Shown one piece after another: positions 35,976-46,426 of a DNA stretch of 64,000 bases. Where the stretch lies: NCBI GenBank assembly GCA_038049695.1, contig CP142451.1, positions 41,427,001 through 41,491,000 on the forward strand. Direction: 5' to 3'. Within the stretch, counting starts at the first letter, position 1. Each line of letters starts with the position of its first letter. Made by a program: the position numbers and the translations under genes. The notes under the pieces are model-generated. The model was not told the origin of the DNA, did not search any database, and saw only the letters and a list, made by a program, of their open reading frames with translations. This DNA is from Cinnamomum chago. Its lineage: Eukaryota; Streptophyta; Magnoliopsida; Laurales; Lauraceae.

Positions 35976-37008
35976 TCGAGGACTAGCCGTTGGGCACTTT
36001 TTGCTATAAATATGAGTTCTTTCCCTTGCCAAAAGTTGGGAATTTTTAACCCCTCCTTGAGAGGATTTGAGGCATATCAAAAGGGAAAAGAACCAAGGGA
36101 TGTAGGGGAAGTTTAGGAAAGCTAAAGCTTGGATTAATGAAGTTAAACCACCAAGTAGGCTCTTCCTTTCTTAATCATATGTTTTCATGCTTTGTTTTAT
36201 TTTTGGTAAATCATTTCTAGCATGATAAACTATGTTTGTGTTGTGTCCTTAACATGTGTTATGTTTTGAGTTGATTTATTGTTTTGGATACAACACCATA
36301 TGATTCAATTCAAGTAGTACTTAACTTTGGTAAATCTAAGTAGATCATGTTAATGTAAAAACCTTTGAAATCATATGTAACATGATCCATATACTTGGTT
36401 GAATCTTTGGTTGTTGTTTTCCATCATAAGAAAATCACTTTCAAAACTATCTTATGTTTTGGACTCAACCTCTTTACAAATCATATGTTTTCATGTTTTG
36501 TTTTATCATTGGTAAATCTTTGTAACATGCTAATATATGATATGTTGTATCCTTAGCATATTCTATATTTTGAATAGATCTATTGTTTTGGATACATCAC
36601 CATTGATTCATCAAAGTAGTACTTTATTGGTAAATCTAAGTAGATCATGTTAATGAAAGATGTAACATGATTCATATACTTTGTTGAATCTTTGGGTGTT
36701 GTTTTTCCATCATAAGAAAATCTCCTTCAAATGTATCTTATGTTTTGGATTCAACATCATTACAAATCATATGTGTATTATTGTTTTAATGTTTCACAAC
36801 TTGCCTTACTTTGATTGGTAAATCTTTTTCAAGTTGTCCTTATAATTACATATGATTTGTCCCCTCTTTTCAATCAAATCTATTTTTATGTTTTGAGCTT
36901 CTTTGATGATTTGATTGACATCCCTATGCATCACATGTTTAGAGCTAATCCATTTCATACAACTTGTGTAACTTTGATATCATTAACAAGTTGTTACTTT
37001 TAACATGT

Positions 37009-37213
37009 CACTACACCAAAAATCGAAAATTGGAACGGAAAAGCGTTCCTAATCCTCCCGTTCCTAATTCGTTAAACCGTTCCAATTTCCGTTCCAATTT
37101 GGTACCAACCGTTCCTAATCCAAATTGGAACGGAAATTGGAACGGTTTAACGGATTAGGAACGGGAGGATTAGGAACGCTTTTCCGTTCCAATTTCCGAT
37201 TTTTGGTGTAGTG
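37009..37213. mobile_element. 205-bp foldback MITE with CACTA-type ends (copy 2)
   Basis: 92-bp arms with two mismatches and a 21-nt loop (37101-37121). TSD TGT at 37006-37008 and 37214-37216. Compared with copy 1 it differs at three arm positions, each difference present in both arms so pairing is kept. The loop is inverted relative to copy 1. The two unpaired differences are of the G-to-A/C-to-T type. Confidence 0.95.
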
Positions 37214-38879
37214 TGTGATTGCATCACATCCTCAATCATAAATGTTTTATAAGCTAAAACTTTCAAAAGCCTTAGGCATACATTTATGAGCTTTCATTTT
37301 CAAAATGATTGAGGACCACACACACACACTTCATGTGTTTTCATCTTTGCATCCATAGTGTGAGTGTGTATTAGTTTTTCACTTCCATATCCGCCTATTT
37401 AAGAGGCATTGTAATGAGCTTAATAGAATCTCCATCAAGTGTATGTAAGACACTAACTTAGTGAGATAACCAACCTTGTGGTTGAAGAGGTTATTGCTTA
37501 GCCTATAAAAGCATAATGTATAGGTTGATGTTAAGCCTTGAAAAACATCAATGTAAGGTTATTGCTAAGCCTTGGAAAGCATATTGTAAAGGTTATTGCT
37601 TAGCCTATTGAAAAGCATAAATAGTGGAAATCCGGTGGGGTGTTGGTTCACAAGCCGGTAGTGGATGTAGGCATTGAGGCCGAACCACTATAAATACTTG
37701 TGTGATGGTGATTGCTTTGTGGTGATTATTTTGTTAGCTTCCGCATCTTGTATGATAAATCATCACATGTGACTAGTTTGTTTTAAAGAAGTTAAAATTG
37801 TTAAAATTGGTCATAAAAGGAGCTCACCCTATTCACCCCCCCTCTAGGGTTTGGATCCCCATGGACTTACACACGCCACTCAACTAACTGTTGCGGTTCA
37901 CCGACCGCCTCCTCGTGCTCCTCCTCGGGATAACCAACGACGGGACTTGAGTACCAAAGAGTGGGTCAAAAGCGACGGTTTGGCAAATGGTAAAATACAA
38001 TGACAATATGATAATAAATGAATTTACCTTCAAAAGCATTTAAACATGTTTAAATAACAATTTCTATAAACGAGATAAAACATTTATTCAAATACGAGTG
38101 TGCATTATAAAACATGTAAGGTAACCAAGGAAACGGGAAACAAGCAAGATGTCAACCACACGAAGCTAAATCCTCTGTCACTAAAGTGACAGAGCAATAA
38201 CTAGGCACTGATCTCAGTCACTCGAGGTGAGGAGAAACAATGGATCTTATAAATACATATACATATACTATACATGACCACGGTAGCGAGCCGGGCATCG
38301 GGAACCACAGTAGCAATCTGCGGCATCGGGACAAGACCACGGTAATAACCGGGTAGCGGGATCCAAACTGCAGCTGGCGGGACAAGAGGGGATCTCCAAG
38401 TCGGTGGATCAGACCAACAGGGTTATCCAAGCTTAGTGGTGCCGACTAATAGGTCAATTAACAAATCGAGACATATGCAAGTAAATCAAGTACAATAAAT
38501 AAACGGGCAAGACGGGAGTGCTCAAGGGCACACTGTCATTTCATGTGGTGCAATGCACTTCAAGACATGTAACTATTTCAAGTGTAATTCAATACTTTCG
38601 GGAAAACAAGGCATGTAGTATAAATCTCGGGAACAAAGAAATACTATAGAGCTTTTGAAATCTCAAGACAAGTATCGGGGTTCAAAACTAGTTCAAGGTG
38701 AATAGGGATCCCGTATGTCAATATATGTAAAACTTGGTACTCCTTGAGTTTGGGGACACTCCGGGCTCCTTATACACTTCGAATTTTCAAAACTTTGAAT
38801 GACATCTTCGTAATATGGTTTCTTCCTCGAATGGCCTCATACAATGCCTAGTGAATCTCCTTTGACCGACAAAGCTCAG

Positions 38880-39360
38880 CGCTCGAGCGAACTGGAGAGT
38901 TCGCTCGAGCGAGGAGCTCTCCGGAATGGTTGTCTGGGTAATTACGGTTACCTTGCGGTCAGATGGCGGTTAGCCGCCGGCTGACCGCGGGGCTGACCGC
39001 GGTTGGCCTGACAGAAAGACAGGTTACTGGAATTGTAACCGAAATGGTTCGGTTGGCTGGCGGTTAGCCGCCGATGGGTTCGGCGGTTAGCTGCTTGCTA
39101 ACCGTGAGGCTGACCATGTTTTCAGGAGAAAATGTTGCTCTATGGAAAAGCAACTGAATGGGTTGGTTGGCTAGCGGTTAGCCGCCGATGGGTTCGGCGG
39201 TTAGCCGCTGGCTAACCGTGAGGATAACTGTGTTTTCAGGTGGAAAATGGTGCTCTCTAGAAAAGTAATCGCGACTGTTCGGCTATCTGGCGGTTAGCCG
39301 CCAGTCACCAGACGGCTAGCCGATAGGTGACCGCTGGCTGACCGCCAGGTGCGGGAAACA
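38880..39360. repeat. Palindrome cluster, CTCGAG plus GGTTAGCC/GGCTAGCC types
   Basis: Two CTCGAG cores (38882-38887, 38904-38909) in CGCTCGAGCG are followed by about three 100-130 bp units rich in GGCGGTTAGCCGCC, GCTGACCGCGG and GGTTCGGTTGGCT. GGCTAGCCG occurs near 39343. The cluster lies about 110 bp from the GAGCCCGGAGTG block of the minus-strand LTR. Confidence 0.88.
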
Positions 39361-39912
39361 CCCACTGTGTTCAGATTTGAGTCCATTTCCCTCCTCAAAA
39401 CCACTCTCCTCACTTCCACTTAATCCTTGCCATAAAACTGAGCTAAAAGCTCCTCCAATGCAACTATCTACATTTCTCCACAACTCCAATATGGATTCAT
39501 TCCATCACCTCCTCCGTTAACATCAAATCCAATACAAATAAAGAAAGAAGGAAACCATTTCACAATAGAGTACATTCAGTACAAACAAGAAGAAATTAAA
39601 TGCCATTCACCAATACACTTATAAGTCATAAATGCACTACCAAACTCTATCATGAATATTTATTTCCAAACCAATGCAATAAATAGACATGAGTGAAAAA
39701 TACCAAAATCATTGAAAGCTTATAAAAATGAAATCATCCACTTGCCTTTTGGTCTTCTAATAAGCAAATCAAGCTCTTATACTCTTCCAAGCCAAAGATT
39801 CAAATTGTAAGGTCCTCTAATGGCAAGAGTAAGCTCAACGAAGATCTTGGAATGGAAGGTTTCCTTCACCAATGGTATCAATAGAGAGCTATGGTGATGA
39901 GGAAGAGAATGA

Positions 39913-42810
39913 TTGTCGCGACCCCGGAACGGATCCCCGGGCCCGCGACGTCAGTTTGGTGATGATTACTACTATTGAAGATTTTGTTTTCCCACAGGTT
40001 CCCGTGGTGAGGATTCCCAAAGACACGCGGAATCTGACTCACACGTACACGATTGCGGAAGCGTGTAGCAAAACACATCACGATAAGCACAATCAAATAT
40101 TTAAGTGCTATCCCAATAATAAACAAGACATAGCATCAAAGAAAAGAGTTAACATGGCATTCCCAAACATGGTTCAAGTTATAAGTTTAACACAAAAGTA
40201 AGTTAAGTTTAGTACAACCCATAAGAGACCAATAAAGGTCAATACAATCTCAAAATAGCTAAAAGAAACCCCAAGACTAAGGTGACGAAACTCGAGAACC
40301 AGACCGACATCTAAATGACATCGTCGGGCTGCCACTCTCTCACGGGAGTTGGCTCACAAGCCTCCTCCTGACGCTCCTCCTCAAAGGCAACGTCTCCTGC
40401 ACCTGGGCACCAATAAACAAGGGTCAAACACGACGGTTTGGCAGGAAATCAATGTAGGCACGAACATGAACAATAGCACTTAGAGAAAACATGTAAGCAA
40501 ATCTTTGGTATGAAGTACTATCAAAGCTGAGATACATTTTTAAGAATACGATCAAAGCTGAGATACAAAACAAACTAGCATGAGTACATAATATATCATG
40601 AATAGTTACAATCCACAAAGAGCCCATCCTTTCTCTATCATTTATATAATGAAAAGAGCAAGCACGCACGACAAGCACGATATACATAATATAAGCACGA
40701 CACGATTTCCCACAAAGACGGGAATTCCGGCCGCGGAACCGGACACGCACGATGTGTAATAAATACACGACCAGTCTGCAGACAGTCCACATGTTTAAAG
40801 ACCCCCAGGCAGTGGATCAGACTGAAAGGGCAGTCTAAGCTCAGTGGTGTTTACTTAATTCATGAATGCACAAAACACGCGAAACACGTTCTAAACACGT
40901 CGAGATAAGAAAAAGGGGGAAATCACTTATTGAAACACGATGAACACGACTAGCACGGGCATAATTAATATGCATAACACGCTTAAGAAGTGATCCCCTT
41001 CTTCTTGGAACACATTTTCAAAACTAGCTTGTACTAAACTTCAAAACGAGTACACGATGATATTCATTATATCAAACTAAGGTACGAACACAAAGCCTAT
41101 CAAGCACATGTGAGGACCCTTGATTGATCTTTGTGTATTCGAAGCCCAAATGTTGGAATTTGGAATAGAGTTGGTGTCCCGGAAGTTCAAGACATCTCGA
41201 GTTTCGAGTACACAATATCAAGCTAAAGGTCACTTAACATGTTCTAGTTTTCACTCTTGCAAAACTTCTTCAAAACTAGGAATTGGTCAATTTCGGTCAG
41301 CTTGCGGTCAGCTGGCGGCTAGCCGAAATAGAAACTGGCGGCTAGCCGTAAGCTGACCGTAGGGCTGACCGCTGAAAACCCAGGTCTGATGTTGCTCTCT
41401 GGAAAAGGAACCGTAATAATTTCGGTTGGCTTACGGTTAGCCGCAAGGGAACTGGCGGCTAGCCGTGAGCTAACCGCAGGGTTGACCGCAGGACCCTGAA
41501 GCAAAAATCAGCTACTGGAAAAGGAACCACTGATTTCGGTTGGCTCGCGGTTAGCCGAAATGGGAATTACGGCTAGCCGCCAGCTGACCGAAACTGCACG
41601 GGAAGTACAGTTCAGTGCAGATTTTCCATATTTCCTTCTTCTCTTCTTCTTGTTTTTCATTCCACCTGCACTCCCTGAGCCTCCATGCTCTCCAAGGGAT
41701 AAAATACACATTTCTCACAATCCCAAACATCCAATCCAAGGAAAACATGATCATGAAGCTTATAAACATTTTCATATGCAAAATTTCCAAAAACAACAAT
41801 GTAACTTAAAATACACATGCACGATGGTCCTATAGAGATTACTTGCCTTGACCAAAGCTAACAATACTCTTCTTCAAGCACTTCCTCAAGCTAATCCCAC
41901 ACTATAAGAAAAACCAAGAAAACACACAAAACTCACTCAAAATGGAAACAAGGAACCCATTTTCCAAATAGGGTTTGAAAACATGAAAAACATACTCTCA
42001 AGGAACCAAAATGACTCAATGGAGAGTAGGAGTGGAAACCCTTACCTAGAAATGGCCAAGCAAGAGGGAGGGAAAGAAATGGAGCTCTTGACCAACTTGA
42101 AAACTCAAGAAACTTGTATCAATAGGAAGCTTGCAAGGAGATGAAGAAAATGGTAGTCTTAGAATCTTCTTTGGAGCTCTCTAGCTAGATCAAACAAGAT
42201 GGGGAAGATGGAGAGAAAAGAAGCTCTTCCTTGCCCTAGGTCAAGAAATTGCAGAGATTTGGGTTTTAGAATGAAAAGAGCAAAGAGGGGAAAGAGATGA
42301 GTTACTTAAGGCATTAGCAAGTGGGGCCCAACTGACTTGACTTTGAAATGGTCAGAACATGATCTTGTGGGCCTCGGATGACTTCGACGAAGAAGGATAA
42401 AACGATCGTCGAAATATCTACTTTCCAAAAAGTATATTTTTGCCATGGTTTTGAGATCTCGAAAATTGTGTCCAGATTTATGCAAGAAAGACAATTTTAC
42501 CCTCTTTGGGCCAAAACATGGGTTTTTGGGCTTCAAACATGAATGGGCTTAAAACGAAAGTTGTAACACATAAAAAGATCATTCAAATGAAATCAAAACC
42601 ACACTCACACGGAACACGACACGACTTTCCAAGCTTACACGTGCACTCAGGCCTTCCTGAGTGTGTCTGACTAATACTAAACGTTCTCAAAATTCCCAAG
42701 CTATGACCAAGACTAACTAATCATTTCTAACTCACCAACACTACACCCACTTAGTACTAAACACATACTAACCGCACACTAATCGAACTGGTCTTGGTCG
42801 GGGTCTAACA
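39913..42810 (-). mobile_element. Ty3/gypsy solo LTR, 2898 bp, nested
   Basis: Plus-strand ends TGTCGCGACCCCGG and GTCGGGGTCTAACA; perfect TSD ATGAT (39908-39912 and 42811-42815). Its termini match those of the LTR it is inserted in, so the same lineage inserted into itself. Contains a GCTAGCC module at 41290-41600. Confidence 0.94.
41290..41600. repeat. Palindrome cluster, GCTAGC type, about 115-bp units
   Basis: Three units share GGAAAAGGAACC, ATTTCGGTTGGCT, CGGTTAGCCG and GGCGGCTAGCCGTGAGC in that order (starts about 41290, 41400 and 41515). GCTAGC hexamers are at about 41328, 41341, 41458 and 41572. TTTCGGTYGGC and GCTGACCG words are also repeated. Confidence 0.88.
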
Positions 42811-43463
42811 ATGATGACCTCCAATATGATGATGGTGCAAGATTAGTAGGAGGTTGAGATGGAGAGAGCAAGAAGAAGAAGAAAAGTTGCTAACAAACCC
42901 TAGACTCTCTTCTTGTGCTGGAAAAAGGAAAATTGAGGAAGATGAGTCTCCTTATATAAGCAAATGGAGATGGGTCCCACTACTTAAGACATTCAAGGGC
43001 TGAAATCTTGGCTTTTGGGGCTTCTAATGAATTTGACGAAGAAGAGAAAAGTACTCGTCAAAATATCTAGTTTCCAAGTATATGTTTCACGGGTTTCGGG
43101 AATATCAAGTTTTGGGTACAGATTTAGTGTACAATGACTGTTTTGCCCTCAAGGCTATCAAATCACGTTTCGGGGTCTCGAACGGGCACGGGATCAACAT
43201 GAAAGTTGTAGGGATTATCAATACAAATAAAACAGGATTAAAACAATGAATTCAAAAACTACGATAGATCCTCAAGCGCATGCAAGGTCATAAAGAAGGA
43301 ACCCCCAAAGGGCCCCACTAAGCACAGACAATCAAAATTCCCCGAAACTATATCAAAAGTTATTCCAAACCCAACTTAGCCAAAATCACTAATCAAGCTT
43401 AGAACTAACACACGACTTAATTAGTACTAATTGAGTTCACTCGGGTCGGGGTCTTACAAGGCT

Positions 43464-44901
43464 AAGCAATAACCTTTACAAGGCTAAGCAATAACCTTTA
43501 CAATGTGCTTTTCTTAGGCTAAGCAATAACATTTACAATAAAAAGATTTCTCTTAAAGAAGTGTCTACACAAACACTCAAAGAGATACAATTAAAGCTCA
43601 ATTACAATGCCTCTTAATTAGGCGGACATGAAAGTGAAAAACTAACTCACACAAACACTAAATGAATGCAAAGGTGTATGCTCATGATGTGTGTGTGTGA
43701 TTACTTCAATCAAGTAAAAAACAAAGCTCAATTAATATATGCTCAAAGCATTTAAAAGTTGAAGGCACATAAAAGATTTTGATTGAAGTGAAATGCAAAT
43801 CACATGTATGGATACAAACTTGTTAATGATATGAAAATCAAAGGCTCACAAGTTGTATGAAATTAATTAGCTCTAAACATGTGATGCATGTGCAATGTTG
43901 ATTTCAAAACTAAACAAATTTAACTAAAGTTCAAATGAATGAAAACAACAAATGAAGATTCAACGAAGTAAAAGAATCATGCTATAAAAGAAAACAAAGA
44001 TTTTGTCTAAGCATGATTAAGGACGATTTTAAAACAACTTAGATTGAAATCAAAAGTGAAGAATCCAATCTAACTTAGATCAAAGATTAAAAGAAGAATG
44101 GATTCAATACATCATAGTTACAATGCTAAAATTCATTTACCAATAATTTAAACAAAGCATATAGCATATGATTAAGAAAGGTAAAGCTTACTTAGAGATT
44201 TAACTTTATTAATCCAAGCTTTAGCTCTCCAAATGACCCTTTGGTCCCTCGGAGTTCATCCCCTCTATCTTGTCTCCATACACCTCAAGGATGGCTTAAA
44301 AATCTCTACATTTGGCAAAGGAATGAACTTCATTTTATAGCAAAAAACTGCCCAACGGCTAGATCCCGATCGACCTGGAACAGGGCCCGGTCGACCTAGC
44401 CTTCAACGGTCATAAAACTGACCGTTTGAAAAGAGCACAATGGCTCTTTACCCAGTCGACCCGCAGTGGGCTCGGTCGACCGGGTCCCTTGGGCCGGTCG
44501 ATCGACCACACTGCGGGTTGACCGAGGCCTGGGACCAAATTCCCCTAAAATTGCATATTATAAAGAGATTTCTTGAGGAAACTTTTGGGACCACTGAATC
44601 AAGCTTGGAATCATGTTTTAAATGAAACTAAGAGGTTTAAAAACATGAAACATAAAAAGCCTAAAAGGATTTGAAAGATTTAAAACATACGCTAGCTTTA
44701 TTTCTAAAACTTCTTTTCAAATTAAATTGCATCCAAGTATAAAATCAAAACATGCATAAATCAACATTTTTACAAGTCTTAAAAACAATGCATGTATAAA
44801 TCAAGATTTGAAGATTTTCTAAATTAATGCATGTGTGAAAATTCAACTGATGATAAAATGATAATGCATCCATCAAATTGCAATACACAAAATCCCTAAG
44901 A
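43464..44901 (-). mobile_element. 5' LTR of the Sirevirus-like element, distal part with GTCGAC module
   Basis: Continues the LTR broken at 35004. It aligns base for base with most of 28200-29604. It ends CCCTAAGA where the sister LTR has CCCTAACA, a terminal mutation, and is followed by TSD GTAGA (44902-44906). The module at 44370-44510 has GTCGAC at 44390-44395, 44455-44460 and 44475-44480 plus ATCGACC variants. The conserved AACGGTCA/TGACCGTT hairpin is at about 44405-44426. Confidence 0.92.
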
Positions 44902-44906
44902 GTAGA

Positions 44907-45510
44907 CACCTCATCTAGAACTCTATGTAGGACCAGAATAACCAGGCATCATATATAGTGATGTACCCATTTTACCCCAATTAAGTGTTTCCAACATCAT
45001 CTACAACAATTTAAAAGACCTTAATTCTTAAAGTAGTTGAAATGAGATCATAGAAGCTACATCTTGCGTCATAGAACCTAGGCCATCCATCTTACTTTAA
45101 AGAATGCATATAAATAAATAATAAAAAAAGAAGAAAAATTATCAACATAAATACCCACACTATCTTAAGAACATCGTAACACTAGTGGCTATGATGGCTA
45201 TGCTCAATTTATCCAAAATAACTAAAAACCCAAGGTCTATAGTAAAATAGTGGTCAGCTCCATTAATTCAATTTTGGTATATGCCCCTCCACAAACAAGG
45301 AGGGTTGCGAATAGAGCAAACCTATTTATATCTATTTATTGAGTATCTGCTAGTTTCTCAGTCTTCCTTTGCCATGGAAAATCTTGGCACGTTCTTCTAT
45401 GAGAGAGATAGAGAGAGTGCACATCTGGATTGAACCCCCCTGAATTTCACCGTACCTCATTGAGGCACCAATGTGTAGTGCACAACGGTCCCCCTCTTCC
45501 ATTCGCCTTT
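44907..45510. other. Unassigned region
   Basis: Right flank of the copia element. No recognisable gene; a GAGAGAGATAGAGAGAG run lies near 45402. Confidence 0.5.
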
Positions 45511-45518
45511 GTGTTCAT

Positions 45519-46054
45519 CAGTGGCGGATCCAAGATTCAAAATCATTGGGGGCACGATTAAGTAGTAGGGGGTCCGGGGTTATTTATATGATTGCAAATG
45601 ATTTTTTCTTCTTTTTTTCTTCATGCTTGAGAAAAAAAAATACACAAAAAAATAGTGAACCTTTTACATACACTATCAGTAACTAATACATAGAAAGGTG
45701 CATTCAAAGGCAAATAGTTTGTAGATTTCCACTGCATTGCAAATCATGCCTAGCAAGGACAAATAGTGTGCAGATTTACCCCAAACCTTTTATATGGAAC
45801 AAATATAATATAATAATTTCAAGCAGTAAAACAAGACATATTTATTTATCACAATTGTTCTCTACGAGTTTTCATTGGGGGCCTGGTTCAATGTCACTGG
45901 GGGCCTAATTGATTTGGGCCTAACTTAGTATACATAATTTTTTTTCCCAAAATTCACTGGGGGCCTTATGGAAAAAATTAATGGGCCCCACCAAAATTAG
46001 AATTGAAACTTAGAAATCCACTGGGGGCCTGGTTCTACACTCCATCCGCCTCTG
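45519..46054. mobile_element. 536-bp hAT-type MITE
   Basis: TIRs CAGTGGCGGATCCA and, from the right end, CAGAGGCGGATGGA match at 11 of 14 positions. A perfect 8-bp TSD GTGTTCAT flanks it (45511-45518 and 46055-46062), as expected for hAT transposition. Internal ACTGGGGGCCT motifs recur at about 45897, 45957 and 46020. There is no transposase frame. Confidence 0.93.
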
Positions 46055-46062
46055 GTGTTCAT

Positions 46063-46421
46063 AGAAGTTGGGGAAATGTGGAAAAATGAAGTAAAATTTC
46101 CCTTGATATATTTTAGTGATCAGTCATCTACTTTGTCGGTCTTCCTTTTACATTCGTTTCCAATTACATTTTTAGATTGAAATAGTGCATGCAGAACTTC
46201 CCTAATGCCAGGCATTTAGCGTATTCCAGTCCTTTTCTTACCCCATCTGATCTGCGTCTTCCTCTTGGTCTGACTCCCTCCACCCCCCTCTTCCTCAAGT
46301 CTGCTATCTCTTTCTCTTATTTGAAAGAAGAAGATGGATGTGATATGGAATGGGAGTTTGGTTTCTTGGAGATTGAGGACTAGGGTATATGGAAAGCACC
46401 TTTCTTAGTTACTTTGAAAGA
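46063..46421. other. Unassigned region
   Basis: A 64-codon open frame (46189-46383) has no recognisable domain. Otherwise nothing identified. Confidence 0.45.
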
Positions 46422-46426
46422 AGTTT

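Larger units (their letters stand above)
35467..37871 (+). mobile_element. Solo LTR of the Sirevirus-like copia family, opposite orientation
   Basis: Starts TGTTAGGAATTTTC and ends CATGGACTTACA; perfect TSD CACGC (35462-35466 and 37872-37876). It is a diverged relative of LTR 27819-29604 in the reverse orientation, so the family inserted into a gypsy LTR that had itself inserted into an element of the same family. It contains the 205-bp MITE at 37009 and a GTCGAC module. Long near-repeats in 36180-36790 (ATCATATGTTTTCATG, GGTAAATCTAAGTAGATC) indicate internal duplication. Confidence 0.93.
35005..43458 (-). mobile_element. Ty3/gypsy solo LTR, itself hosting two further insertions
   Basis: Plus-strand ends TGTCGCGACCCCGG and GGTCGGGGTCTTACA; perfect TSD AGGCT (35000-35004 and 43459-43463). 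Its own sequence is 35005-35466, 37877-39912 and 42816-43458, about 3.14 kb once insertions and their TSD copies are removed. The minus strand carries AAGGAGCCCGGAGTG and related blocks shared with the LTRs at 1 and 3780, so it is the same broad Tekay-like group. No coding capacity. Confidence 0.93.
27819..44901 (-). mobile_element. Non-coding Sirevirus-like Ty1/copia element hosting four nested LTR insertions
   Basis: Minus-strand element with LTRs 27819-29604 and 34690-44901 (the latter split by nested DNA). The TSD GTAGA is perfect (27814-27818 and 44902-44906). On the minus strand the LTR starts TGTTAGGGATTTTG and ends GGACTTTCA, followed after 2 nt by an initiator-Met PBS. A multiple polypurine-tract array next to the 3' LTR is a hallmark of Sireviruses. 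After removing the nested solo LTR the internal region is about 3.1 kb and encodes no gag or pol, so this is a LARD-like, non-autonomous element. Without nested DNA the full element would be about 6.6 kb. Confidence 0.9.
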
